This document shows positions 22,541-33,765 of a DNA stretch of 64,000 bases, piece by piece. Source of the DNA: Helicoverpa zea. Taxonomy: Eukaryota > Arthropoda > Insecta > Lepidoptera > Noctuidae. Under the pieces are notes generated by a model. That model searched no databases. It was given only the letters and a program-made list of their open reading frames with translations, and was not told the origin of the DNA. Location: the NCBI RefSeq assembly GCF_022581195.2, contig NC_061474.1:1116001-1180000 (forward strand). The letters run 5' to 3'. A program made the position numbers and the translations under genes. The first letter of the stretch is position 1; the number at the start of each line of letters is the position of its first letter.

Positions 22541-22860
22541 TGGCTTGACGGAAATAATCTACGCGTAAATCTTACAAAAACTAATTTTATTCAATTTAAT
22601 ACATATAGATAAAAAAATAAGGCTCATCATCATCTGCCTAGCCTTTTTCCCAACTATGTTGGGGTCGGCTTCCAGTCTAACCGGATGACTAGGCCACCAC
22701 GACTGTATAAAAAGAAGACTATAAAGAGTAATTATAGAGGACATAAATTACAAGAAGTATACGAAATGGCATTTCTCGGTATCACGATAGACAAACAATG
22801 CAACTGGAAGGCACACGTACTTAACGAAAGTATCCAATAAAATGAATCGTCTTCGTTAAA
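22541..22860 (+). pseudogene. non-LTR reverse transcriptase relic (Jockey-like)
   Basis: Two readable pieces: WLDGNNLRVNLTKTNFIQF at 22541 onward and MAFLGITIDKQCNWKAHV around 22766-22820. These match the region just after the catalytic palm of Jockey-type RTs, where an NxxK-T-x-F motif is followed by FLG-x-x-ID-x-x-x-NW-x-x-H. A SINE (22622-22702) interrupts it, and stops follow both pieces. Only some 100 codons remain. It lies inside the TIR element, either captured or inserted. Confidence 0.65.
22622..22702 (-). repeat. internally deleted SINE-A inside the RT relic
   Basis: Minus-strand SINE-A 3' end (GCCTTTTTCCCAACTATGTT in plus orientation) joins directly to the tRNA-like head at CTAGGCCACCACGAC, so the whole middle of the SINE is missing. 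Confidence 0.7.
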
Positions 22861-23564
22861 AACAGTATATCTGCATACTACGTATGACTTCCTGAGATTA
22901 GCGAGTTCAAACAAAAAAACTCTCCAGCTTTATAATATTAGTGTAGATTATTTAAGACCCAAAATGTACCAACACTACATACTAACACACATTCATTTGC
23001 ACTAAAATGAATTGAATTGAAAAAAGAGAGAGAGGAATAGAAACCTGGGAGGAGAATACCGGCATCACGTAGCTGCACGCTTTAAACTTTATCGATTAAT
23101 TTTCCTTACTTCGGCTTACGGGAATCGTCAGATTATATATTTTTCGTGAACGTTGAATTATTCCCTTCAAAATAAAAAAAAATTTGCCGCGCTCGAGAAA
23201 GTCAAGATGACGTTTTTTTTTTACAAGTTTGTAACCTTCCTACTTCTTATCGTCAATCGCAAATTGTCAGATTAGTGGAATATACACTTTTTAGCATATA
23301 ACTAACTTACCCTATCTTAATCTGACGCGCTGGAGAATGTCAGATGATATTTTTTTTTTTACTAATCTGATCCTTTATTCTAGACACGCGGCTACATATA
23401 CAGGGCTTATACTTGGTGGAGGTGTTAAATGGGGTAATAGGTACCTCCCTTTATACTAATCTGCCGCGCTTGAGTAAATCCCAAAATCCCTTCTAGGCCT
23501 CCCCTACTATTATTCTTTTCGTTGAAATAGGAATTGTATAAGAAGGTCTTATCTATACCTTTAT

Positions 23565-23750
23565 ACTAATATTAATAAAGGGACAAATTGATTTGATTGT
23601 TTGCGCCCTAAACTAATTAATCGATTTGAAACATTCCTACACTGCTTTTATCTGAATATGGGAAGTAAACAGAATCAGTTCAAAAATAAATCTAAAAATA
23701 AAAAAATGAGAGGTACGGGTAAAATCGTGGGAAACAGCTAGTTGCAGATA
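23565..23750 (+). repeat. repeat L fragment
   Basis: A diverged copy of repeat L ending in GTGGGAAACAGCTAGTTGCA, directly to the right of the TIR element. Confidence 0.35.
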
Positions 23751-24372
23751 AGCCATGAGTACCCACTTGAACAATTTTTATCTCTTTTGAACCCAATGTT
23801 TATTCTACCCAAAACACACACTCCTATAGTTTATCCTTACTCAATGCTTCATTAACTTTTGTCGAATACAGAAGCACATACATAATATAATACATTAAAA
23901 TTCGCTTCATCTATATCTCTGTCCATCGGAATGGTATAAAAGGGGTAGAATCGTTTTTTCATACAAAAGATCACACAGTATTAAAAATCCCTCAACCGTG
24001 TACAAAATTTCTACCCAACGTTCATGAGCATATTTAATTTTGCTTTTGTCTATATTTTTACCAAATTAAACACTGTGCGCCCAGTGGTTTGGAATCAACA
24101 TTTAATTTTTTGCTGGATTTGTTTTCTCGGCCAAGTATTTAGTCCTGTTTGTATCAAATTGGGATTATACTAGCTAGAACCCGTCGCTCTGGTCGCGTCT
24201 CGCAGAACATGCTCCCATCATTCACATACTTACCTAGATTTCTTTTATTTCAAAGGATATAGATGGTAATATGTTTGCGTAAATGGGACAGATTTTTTAA
24301 TATTTATCAATAAAACACTGGTTTTTAGACGACGATAAGAGAGGGGTGTTATAATTTTGACCACCATGTAGG
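23751..24372. other. unassigned AT-rich sequence
   Basis: Nothing recognised. Confidence 0.35.
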
Positions 24373-24456
24373 TACCTATGTCCGTGGCTGATGCTCAATC
24401 CTTCTCCTTGTGAGAGGAGGCCTGTACCCAGCAGAGGGACGATAAAAAGGCAGTGT
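24373..24456 (+). repeat. SINE-B 3' end
   Basis: Contains GCTCAATCCTTCTCCTTGTG and GAGGCCTGTACCCAGCAGAG, the 3' module of SINE-B (compare 25690-25765 and 48674-48837). Confidence 0.65.
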
Positions 24457-24479
24457 GTGTCCGTGGCACCGTAGCTCTG

Positions 24480-24875
24480 GGGCCCGATTCTCCTAAGTTA
24501 ATAATGTCAAAATCGAATAGAAATCGAATCGCAATATGATAGCAATAGCAGTTTTAATCATATCGGGCATTCTGCTACTAATAAAAGACCAATCGTATTC
24601 GATTGACATTTGATTGGTGTGCGATTGGTCTGCTATTTTTGTAATTTTGGTCTATACGGTAGTTTGCTGTACAATCATTTTGCAATCGTAAATCATTTGC
24701 AGACAAAATGATTCATTAGTGAATGACAGAAAAGGATAAAAACGTTTATTTCAAAGAAAAAGTAGCGGAATGCCACATACGCTTCAATCGTAATCGAGTC
24801 GGGATTGGATCTCAGTCGAATCGAGTCGAACGTGAATCGTACGTTGCTTAAGTAAAATTAGGAGAATCGGGTCCC
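24480..24875. mobile_element. MITE-D
   Basis: 396 bp with inverted ends GGGCCCGATTCTCCTAA and TTAGGAGAATCGGGTCCC. The internal part is rich in ATCG-type motifs (AATCGAATCG, CGAATCGAGTCGAA). CTG lies at both sides, a possible 3-bp duplication. No coding capacity and no second copy here. Confidence 0.65.
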
Positions 24876-25377
24876 TGAAACGAATAAACCGATTGGATGC
24901 TGTGTGTTTTTAAACGGTTTTATTTAGCTCACCCTGTTTGTTTTTTTTTTATTTATTTATTATTCTTGGGTCAAATTTAGTAATTCAAATTTAAGTACCT
25001 TCCTGTTGTCAGATTGATCTGAAATTTGGTACACACCTTCAATTCCGATGACAATACAATATAGTAATATCAATATGCTTTGCCATAGGTAGGATTTCAG
25101 AGGGCCCCACGTTTTTATTTTAGTCTAATATGACCGGGACCACCTACGTAGGTTTATAGGTAAGGACTTAACAGTTTTTTTTATTTTCTAGTTTTTTAAA
25201 ATAAAAGCTGGTCTAAATGAAAATCAACTCATATAAGCATAATAAACAAACTTTCGAATTTACGTTATTAGTTAGGAAGGATTACATAATTTAGGTACAT
25301 TTGGAGCGCGATTAATAACTGTTGGCCTGCACAGTGGGCAAAAGTTTGTTTCAATTTGCATGTCGTGTTTGTATGTT
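24876..25377. other. unassigned sequence
   Basis: Nothing recognised beyond T-rich runs at 24940-24960. Confidence 0.35.
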
Positions 25378-25911
25378 AGTTTTAATAAACAGTAGGAGCA
25401 CACTGCAGACTAAACAGTCGGCCGACAGTTGACCCGATGGTCTGCAAAATTAAAAAAAGCTTGATTCTAATCTAAGTTTTCAAAAGTCTAGTGGGTAAAG
25501 AACCAACCTCTCAAGTATGAGTGCGTATGTTCGATTCCAGGTCAGGCAAGTACCAATGTAACTTTCTAAATTTGTATGTACTTTCTAGGTAAATCTTAGA
25601 CACCAATGGCTGATAAAAAGGTGAAGGAAAACATCTTATGGAAACCTAGACTATAAAGTCTGAAATCACCAACCCACATTGAGCAAGCGTGGTGATTAAC
25701 GCTCAATCCTTCTCCGTGTGAGTGGGAGGCCTGTGCCCAGCAGTGGGACGATTAAAAGACTGTAACTGTATTCGGTATGATACCTACTAAGTACCTGAAC
25801 TTTGTAATGTACGTACTACCATTCATCTTCATACTGATTTATAAGCCCAACAAACTATCGGCCGACTAAAAGTTTGCAGTGTGTGATGTTTGTAAGTTTT
25901 AATAAACAGTA
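25378..25911. mobile_element. MITE-B copy 1 with 17-bp flanking direct repeats
   Basis: Inverted ends CACACTGCAGACTAAACAGT-CGGCCGAC and GGCCGACTAAAAGTTTGCAGTGTG define the family, also at 28688, 32296 (fragment), 59716 and 62230. Identical 17-bp repeats AGTTTTAATAAACAGTA lie at 25378-25394 and 25895-25911. That is longer than usual target duplications of DNA transposons. A SINE-B at 25483-25765 is inserted inside. Confidence 0.65.
25483..25765 (+). mobile_element. SINE-B, near full length
   Basis: The head (CTAGTGGGTAAAGAACCAAC; B box GTTCGATTCCAGG) and first ~130 nt match SINE-A. After ACACCAATGGCTG it diverges into a different body with TCTGAAATCACCAACCCACA and GTGCCCAGCAGTGGGACGAT, ending in AACTGTA. 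It has no reading frame. Confidence 0.75.
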
Positions 25912-26219
25912 AGTAATTGTACCAGTGCATGTTTTGTGCATTTTCAACTTTATTGTGAATGCTAACTTGCAGTTATGTGGTATTGTACAAATTGTTCCAT
26001 TTTATTTTGTGTTATTTCGTCAGTAAGAGTTGTAAATAATGTTGTTTGGGTTAGCTGGTTTTTATTCGTAGTTTTCACATCTTATTTTCACTGATATTAT
26101 TATTATAAATTAAGGGGTGTTAAATTTGAGTTGAGATTGAATTTAATGATTTCGTGAAGAAATGAGTAGAACCTAAAATATTATTATAAAGCTGAGGAGT
26201 TTCTTAATTTCACAAAATA
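25912..26219. other. unassigned AT-rich sequence
   Basis: Nothing recognised. Confidence 0.35.
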
Positions 26220-26345
26220 CGGGGCCGATTTAAAATATATATTTCTGAGTTAGATAGCTTATTTATTGAGAAATGCTATACTTTTCATCCAGTTAAGAAA
26301 GCGATGAAATAACTTTCTAAAGAGGCTAGTTTATAATATTAGTCA
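26220..26345 (+). repeat. repeat L fragment (weak)
   Basis: Contains GGGGCCGATTTAAAATATAT and TTAGATAGCTTATTTATTGA, which align with repeat L at 42110-42165. Confidence 0.4.
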
Positions 26346-26699
26346 GTAACTAAGAATTGTACTAAAAAAATCTCACATTTCCCATCACCACAAACCCCTT
26401 TCCTCCAATTACATCCATTACGTACCAGTCGTCATAACCAGAGCACAAAACGGGAACAAAACCCGGGTCAGTGCAGTCGTCGACCTGTACGCTACGTAAT
26501 AAACTTTTCGTTGATTGAAAACCGTATGCTCCAGCGGTCTGTCGCTTTGATGGGGTTCCGTATGTGTGGAGGGGAAACGGTAAAGGGTTTTAGTTTGAAG
26601 TTGTGGTAAAGGAATGAAGATTTTTTTTACATATGTACAAAAATTCATTTAATTTTGAACTCTAGAAATGAAAAAGGAAAAAAAAATGTTTCTTTATAA

Positions 26700-26845
26700 A
26701 AATTATTCTTTTTGCACTGAATCGTTGGTTCCCAGCGCGACTGCCGTGCATGGCTCCCGGTTTCAATTCCTGGGTCGGGCTGAAACACAAATAAGCCCGT
26801 AGTCTGGAAGGTGGCGGCGTTATACCCCCGTGCCTGAGAGGGCAC
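26700..26845 (+). repeat. tRNA-derived SINE (SINE-D)
   Basis: Head with GGTTCCCAGCGCGACTG and a B box GGTTTCAATTCCTGGGTCGG, then a short body with CCCGTGCCTGAGAGGGCACG, itself a small hairpin. It differs from SINE-A/B. Confidence 0.6.
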
Positions 26846-28264
26846 GGTAATAATCTCCTAAATGCTACTTTGTAACAACGTCAGAGACTGTCAGATAGAT
26901 TTAAAAAACTCTAGCTCTACAGCTTGCTAAGTTATCCAACCTCCTGCTCACTCGCCAAGAAAAAACAGCATCCTGGATAGTTATCACAATTAATATTCAC
27001 TAACAATTAATACTATAGTTTACTATAACTTCCACACCGACCTTGCCCTACACGTATCTGAAGACAAAAGCACTTCTAGTTTTGTATCAAGGCTTGTTCG
27101 CGCTTCACTTGGCTCCCTGCCAACGTCCACTCTGATTAAAGAAGTCATTCGAACCCTTGTTTGTGTGTAGATGTTTAGTTAATTAGGAGATAGCGGGTAG
27201 TTTAAGTTAGGTTGTGAATAAAGGAAGTTTGAACCAACATAGTTGGAAAAGGCTAGGCTGTTGATGGTGAATCAAGTGAAAAATCAAAATCGATTGGTTG
27301 ATCATTGTGATTGAAGTGATAATGCACTAATTTAAAATAAGAAATAACTTATATGTGAAGCGGTTCTCTCTTGGGAAGTCGGTTAAAAGTGATACGAGTA
27401 CAAATAGTAATTAATCTTTTTATAAATTGGTTACTCTGTGAAGCCCATGGGAACCCTCTGATGGAGTCAGGAAATAATTTTGAGAATACCGAATAATTCA
27501 TGTACTGATTTAAAAGTCCAATTCTTTTACATAATATATTACTTAAAAACTATTCTATTAAATAAACATTTTACTATATAAATTTGGAAAGTATTAAGAC
27601 AGTAAGAAAACATTCATTGACACCAGCCTTAAATCAGTAGTTACCATAAAAATACGGTACGGAACCCGCTGTCCAGCGAGTGAGATTTGATTTATTTTTT
27701 TTCTTCCACATTACTGTAGCGAGCCTGAACAGAATGTTTGTTCAAACTCTTCTATTTAACTGTATGGCTATTAAACTTTCATTACACATTCAAAATGTTA
27801 TAAATAAATGTTTAAAAAGTTTATTTCGTTTGAGTAAATTGATATGAAATTAGTCGGTTAAAAGTTACACGACTATTTTATGGGGATGTTATTTATTTGT
27901 AAAACTAATAATTATTAGTGGATTATAATATTCTAATTAAGAGTGAATTTTCTAATCTTCGTGACTTTTTTTAGATCTTAATCTTTAAAGAAGATAAAAA
28001 TCATTGGACAGTACCTAATGCTTCTATAAGTAAAAAGTATTTAAAACTTATTTTATTACTGCAGGCTATGTTACATAGAGCTATGGTACCTAATTGTGTG
28101 TCCGAAGTATTTGAAAAATGAACTATATTTTCGCTGTGAATTTTTTGGTAACATAGTTTTATAGCCACAAGCTGTAACTAAAAACTTCCACTATAAATAC
28201 ACATACCAATAAATGACTTCATACTAGGACATGTAACCAATGAAGTCCTTTTTAACCGACTTCA
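26846..28264. other. mostly unassigned; small SINE-A end at 27232-27270
   Basis: CCAACATAGTTGGAAAAGGC at 27234 is a stray SINE-A 3' end. The rest of this 1.4 kb shows no gene or repeat I could support. Confidence 0.4.
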
Positions 28265-28445
28265 TAAGGAGAAGGTGCATCGGAGAGCACGTAAATGTCG
28301 GTCCTGCGCCTGATCGCTTTCCGATCGTATCGGATTGCCGTCCCATCGGGCTATGAGAGTGAAGGAATAGGGAGTGCACTTGTGTCTGGGCAAATGCTCG
28401 TGCTCTATAATTATGTCCTGCGCAGCTGGCTGATCTCCTTATATG
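28265..28445 (+). repeat. SINE-C 3' part
   Basis: Contains CGGTCCTGCGCCTGATCGCT, GATTGCCGTCCCATCGGGCT and AAATGCTCGTGCTCTATAAT, the same body as in the split SINE-C at 54965-55990. The tRNA-like head is missing. Confidence 0.65.
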
Positions 28446-28687
28446 GGAACAGAATCAGTATATAGGTACTATATGGAGAAGGATCTCGATTCGGTTGTTC
28501 TATTCTACATAACCCAGGCGTGAATAACCCAATCACAGTCAAACCCAGTTATATAACAAACCTTTAATGGCAAACGCTTGGCAATATGCCAGAAAGAAGG
28601 CCATGAACTTGCCAGTCGCTGGCACAATTTATGACAGTATTGCGTAACAGGACGAAAATATTCCCAAGTGTCACAGAATATGTAACG

Positions 28688-29090
28688 CTTAGAGTATTCA
28701 CACTGCAAACTTTTAGTTGGCCGATCAAAGTCAAAGTATTTTTTTTTAATTTCATAAAGGACTGTGAAAGCTCTTTTGAAAAGTCACACTAGTTGCAAGG
28801 TTGTAAAGAGTTGGTCTCATTAAAGAAAAAAAAAAAAACTTTTTTTAGCTATTCCTAAGAAAGTCATACAATGCAAATTAGGCTGATCATTATGTGTAAT
28901 AAACTATAAAAAATATACTTTTGTCGCATTTGTAACGAGAAAACTAATTTATACAATTCAAATTCCGTTAGTTGATTTGGGCTCAAAAATCAGTATAAAA
29001 ATTAATGATGGTATGATTGTATTTTTTTTATTTGCTATCCATCGGGTCAACTGTCGGCCGACTGTTTAGTCTGCAGTTTGCTACTCTAAG
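28688..29090. mobile_element. MITE-B copy 2
   Basis: Ends ATTCACACTGCAAACTTTTA and GTCGGCCGACTGTTTAGTCT-GCAGTTTGC are inverted. At about 400 bp it is longer than a plain copy, so its middle (AT-rich, poly(A) near 28825-28840) may hold another insertion. Confidence 0.6.
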
Positions 29091-29879
29091 ATGAGACAAT
29101 GGGTCATTTCTGATAGATTGGAAGATATATTTCTGCCCTTTTTTGTGTATTAAATATGAAAGGGATAGATGGCGAAGCTGTCAAAGGAGATTGGTCAATA
29201 GTGGGGTTAGTCTATTCTTATGTTGTTTGGTAATATTTGTAAGTTCGATTGATCTATAAATATTACAAAGCCCTTGAGTGACAAAAGAATAAAAACAAAC
29301 GCTGTGAACAGAACATGTAGGTTCCTGATTTCGTAACTAGAAAAAAAAACATAGTCTTTAATTTAGTCACTATAGAAGTAAATTAGATCATCAAAGGTTT
29401 GTTTACGCTTCTGTTGCTATACAGGTAAGTTACAAGTTGAAATGAGTACTCTACCTCACACAACAGACTGATTACGGACACATAATGATTAAGAGCCCGA
29501 TCAAATTATTACCCACCTTAATAATTTTTTTTAGATCCTAAAATTAGCCATCAAAAACTACATCAGAAAACACCCACACATTTGTCCAAAAGTTATTTTA
29601 AAAGACTGCCTCGCTTTTTATTTCATCAACCACTTGAAGCAGTCTGTGGTACTAGAAGTGGCTTGAACAGCCCTGGAAGCCCTCGATCGCGCGATCGCTT
29701 TAGCCATTACTCTCTTATAGATACTCTTGTGCTGAACAATATGTTTAGTTCGCAATACCAGGTTAGAAGAAAGAAGTTCATGTTTCAGAGAGATGGATCT
29801 GTTCAAGTTAAGCTAACTTTGGCAAAGTGAGGATTTGGATGGGTGACAATCTCTCTTTTGTGGATCAATAGTATGAGGA
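29091..29879. other. unassigned sequence
   Basis: A plus frame at 29582-29830 and its complement overlap; neither is recognised, and I do not call a gene. Confidence 0.35.
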
Positions 29880-29990
29880 CGAAGGATAGTCAGAGTCGCC
29901 TCAACGGGCACAGATACCCGGATACATAAGGTCAGACTGGAAGACGAAGCATAGTTAGGAGTAGGCATTTAGCCTTCTCCTCTAGACGAT
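29880..29990 (+). repeat. degenerate SINE-A 3' end
   Basis: GTCAGACTGGAAGACGAAGC and AGCATAGTTAGGAGTAGGC, followed by GATGATGATGAA, match the SINE-A 3' module loosely. Confidence 0.4.
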
Positions 29991-30639
29991 GATGATGAAT
30001 ATCTTTAAGGATACCAGCAAGAAATATAGACCACCTGTCTTATTAAGAAGTATGGTGTTCCCAAATAACTAATTCAGAGTTGAGGCACACTATAAGCTGG
30101 CATTCACACACACGAGTATATCTCACCCGCGTTCGTTAAATAAAACATTTTATAAGTCCTCCTCTTTGCAACCACCAATCCAGCTAACACTCAAAAACAC
30201 ATTTATACTTGATAGGATTACAAAAACCTTCTAAAATCTAAGGGATGACCGAAACGTAAAACAATAGAATTACTCTTAATCTACCATAACACCACATTGT
30301 GATTCGCGTAATTATTTAATCTTAGCAAAGCTTGTGTAGCCTGAATCCTGATTTATTTGTTTCCCGACTGAATTTAAAGTATCTTCGGGGTTTTGTATGG
30401 AGTGTTATGTGGTTTGTAGCAGGCCTTATTTCCCACGGTTTTAGGGAATATTAAAGAAGTGAGGGAACAGTGATAATGATGCTTCTACTGATGATAGAAA
30501 TGGTTAAGGATCTCACAGAGCTGTTTTTATAAATACAGTGACTACTATGTGAAAGGAAGAAGTGTTCAAAATCTGTAATATTAAGTTGAAGAGTTTGTTT
30601 TTCATTTGTTAGGACGGGCTAGATTTTAAATGGCTCATT
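29991..30639. other. unassigned AT-rich sequence
   Basis: No gene or repeat recognised. Confidence 0.4.
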
Positions 30640-30710
30640 CATCTAGGAAAACCTATCCGAGTGCACGGAGTAGTTCTGAAACCGCTGACAGAAGCTAGTT
30701 TTGCACGATT
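30640..30710 (+). repeat. repeat L 3' fragment
   Basis: Contains GAGTGCACGGAGTAGTTCTG and GAAACCGCTGACAGAAGCTA, the 3' end module of repeat L. Confidence 0.5.
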
Positions 30711-32295
30711 ATACGTTGGATAGTCCGAATGCCGACTTTAACCAGTGTAAAATGTAGTATTAGTTACTAGCTATTTCTTGCTAACCTCTACATCCTAAAG
30801 CAACTACCGTGCATCTATGTAAAAACTGTCCTTTAAAAAAATTTATGATATCGTCACAAAACGTGTAGGTACTACAAAAACATCACAAACAGACAAACTT
30901 TCTCACGCATAACATTAACCACATTACTTATGCGTCTACATGACCCGTTTATTTTTGCACATTTAATTTCAATGCCAACCCTCTTAATTTTCACATCTCA
31001 CAATTTTGAGGTCAAGCCAAACCTATTCACCCTTTTGAAAAGGTTCTAAAGGACCTCTGGATTATTTAGGCGTTACACAAGTACTTCTATGATGGACCTA
31101 ATTATGAATACAAATGGTACTTGAGACCTTGGAATGGTAAATGGGACCCTACTCTAGGACAAATTGTGAGTACTCTGTACGATCTTGTTTTGTACATAAT
31201 CTGTGGATTTGGAGGATTTTAAGTTTTGTGTTAAAATTAAGCATGATGTAGTAGGTAATTTGTTTATATCAAAGATGGATAGGTTATAACTTTATTCAGG
31301 TTGTTAACTACCACATTAGCTCAAGGTTGATTGGGTGATCTTTCATTCATTTTGAATAAAAGTTACCTACAATAATAATTTGAGCATACATATTGTTCAG
31401 TTTCAAACATTCGTATTTTAAAGGTATGAATACCGTTGACTAAGACAAAATAATTTGTTAAATCTATTTTAATTTCTTCCGGAAATTAAACAATATTTTC
31501 TTCTACGAACTACGAACTTAGACAAATACGATTCATAAAATATGCTTATAAGGTAGGAAAACTTAGCTCCAGATTACAAATAGTCACATATAATATGCGT
31601 CAGAAATATTTTAGCCTGAATTTTATGGTAGAAAATTTTCAAAGTCCCAAAAGAATATTCCTTCAATATTTCTCGGGGGTCTCCATTCAAATTTGAATTC
31701 TATGTTAAGGTAATAAGTATTGAAATCGTTTGTTAACGGTGGCCTATTCAAAAAAGACTAAGGTTGCTTTCAACTGTCTACACATCCGTAGAACGGAACT
31801 AGGAACGAGCCAGCCGAGTCTCAATTTCACCCTCATTTCCTATTTCAGACGTTTTTCTGACGTATTTTTGTTGTTTTCAGTCATTATATTATTTACACGA
31901 GACGTTTATTTCAATGTAAATTTTGATTATTTAGCGCAAACAATGGTAGAACTTTTAGGGCGTGTAAACTCGATAAAAATGTTGTCAGTCAATGTTTGGG
32001 AGGGAGATAATATTTATTGCTTTCTGTTATTGGACTGTTTGTTTGATGAGAAATCGGTGTTTTGATACTTTTTTTATTTGTGACTTTTCAAAATATATTT
32101 TGGGACTGTATGTATCCTAACTTTTGGTACATATTAAATTCTAATATTCTGATTTATATAAGCATTTATCTACATATAAAACCACAATTATGGTCATCCT
32201 TACATACCTACTTATATGCAAAAGTAACTATGTCTGTCTGTCTCACCTTCACTTCAAAACTATTGACGAAATAGGCTACTTTTTACCCGGTTAAC
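30711..32295. other. unassigned AT-rich sequence
   Basis: 1.6 kb with nothing recognised. Plus frames at 31730-32065 and 32062-32274 lack domains and have composition typical of chance frames in AT-rich DNA. Confidence 0.4.
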
Positions 32296-32345
32296 TTGGT
32301 GGCCCAACTATCGGCCGACAGTTTAGTGTTTGGTGTGCGTAAGCT
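32296..32345 (+). repeat. MITE-B terminal fragment
   Basis: GCCCAACTATCGGCCGACAG followed by TTTAGTGTTTGGTGTGCG matches one MITE-B end; the other end is absent. Confidence 0.5.
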
Positions 32346-33611
32346 CTTACCCTTAACCTCCTGTCATCCTGAAATTCAGAACACCCCGATTAACAATATA
32401 CCATCAATAAATCAATTTATTGTGAACATTCACAAAGAATTACACCTTTTATTATATTATAAAGGCATTATCGTAATCTTTACAATACGTCTATTGTAAA
32501 AATCTTTACGAAGCCAATCTATTGAAATCCTGTGCCTTATTGTAATATATTGTTCACGAATTTAATAGGTGTTCAAGAGAAAGTTATTTAGGTATACTAA
32601 TGTGCTAATGCATTTTATTGTAAAGGTTTTGCGAAATTATTCACCTTATTTCGAGGTATTTTTAGTACTTTTCAGTACGGCTTCGGGTAATTGATCGTTC
32701 TACCTTTTAACCTTTTGAAAAGTTTGGCAAAAGTATTACCTACCTACGCAGTCTAAAAAATAATTTGAGAATTATCGTTTTTGAATTGGAAGTACCAAAG
32801 TTTTGTCTGACGCTTTCCTAGAATAGAAAGATAAATTGGTTTTGGTATTTTTAGGTAGTTTTTGTCGTTAACAAGATAAAAAATATATGATTGATAACAA
32901 ACATAATCAAGATGACTATCCCTTACTAAATGTAATAACTTACTAGAAAATTAATTACTCAAAATAAGTATTTACTAAGACTTCTATAATCAAAACACAA
33001 GCGTAGGCGAAAAAACTTCGTTGAAACGCAAAAGAGCTTTAAAAATTAATTCAAGCCATAATTTCATAAAAATAAATTCCCGCCCTAAAACAGAAATCCA
33101 ACCCATATAAATGTGGTTTAATTAAAAAATGAGGAAGCTATACATCAAACGCCCAGCTTTGCTCGCTAAAGAATATATTTGTGCTGACGGTAAGGATTTG
33201 GTTGTACTGAGAGCGGTTACTAGAGTAAATTAATAACTTCCCTGTCCCATGAGTCATATGTGATACACATTAACTATTGTATCTGCATCGTGGACAGTGA
33301 AGTGGTTAATGTTATGTTTAATAGTGGGGACATTAATGCTATGTGGAGTTATAATTAGAGGAAATGGTTGATATTTACCTTATGTTTTCTATTAGGTAAT
33401 AGTTTTTTAAACCAAAGCTAATTACGCTGCATACTACGTTGGTTTTGTGATTGCTTAGCAAACTTTTTAGTAAATCTGGTACCGTATCGTCTACTGATCG
33501 TTGTATGCAATACTATTCATCTCCGTTCCGATTAGATACGTCTACTGATCGTTGTATTATGTGCAATAAAGATGTTTATTATTCATCTTTGAATTTTAAT
33601 AAAATTCAAAT
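32346..33611. other. unassigned sequence with one short direct repeat
   Basis: CGTCTACTGATCGTTGTAT occurs at 33488 and 33539, 51 bp apart. Nothing else recognised. Confidence 0.4.
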
Positions 33612-33765
33612 ACTGTTGTTACTACCAAGGAGTATTGGGTGGCCCTGGTAATTGATTTGAGGAGGTCACATAGGCAGCGGTTTTTTTAAAAACACTGGTA
33701 CTCAACTGCATTCGGTTAGATTGGAAGCGGACCGCAACATAGTTAGGAAAAGGCTTGAGAGATGA
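33612..33765 (+). repeat. SINE-A 3' half
   Basis: Diverged copy: GGAGTATTGGGTGGCCCTGG, AAAACACTGGTACTCAACTG, GGTTAGATTGGAAGCGGACC, ending GAGAGATGAAGAC. Confidence 0.65.

Larger units (their letters stand above)
21424..23512. mobile_element. 2083-bp TIR element with inverted subterminal motif arrays
   Basis: Element 21427-23509 is bounded by perfect 13-bp inverted repeats TAGTAGGGGAGGC / GCCTCCCCTACTA and flanked by TTA at 21424-21426 and 23510-23512. The left ~550 bp repeats CTCGAGCGCGTCAGAT-like sites (21604, 21735, 21873) alternating with AATCTGAC (21667, 21796, 21935, 21965). The right ~400 bp has the complementary arrangement. Multiple subterminal sites are usual for transposases that bind arrays. 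A 3-bp TTA duplication is compatible with PIF/Harbinger, but I recognise no transposase, so the superfamily is open. SINE and LINE relics lie inside. Confidence 0.75.

Noticed and set aside
31730..32274. Two adjacent plus frames with hydrophobic stretches
   Set aside because: Composition is that of AT-rich chance frames (F, L, I, Y), with no recognisable start context, domain or neighbour.
33488..33557. 51-bp spaced repeat CGTCTACTGATCGTTGTAT
   Set aside because: Two copies only, with no further structure; noted but not called an element.
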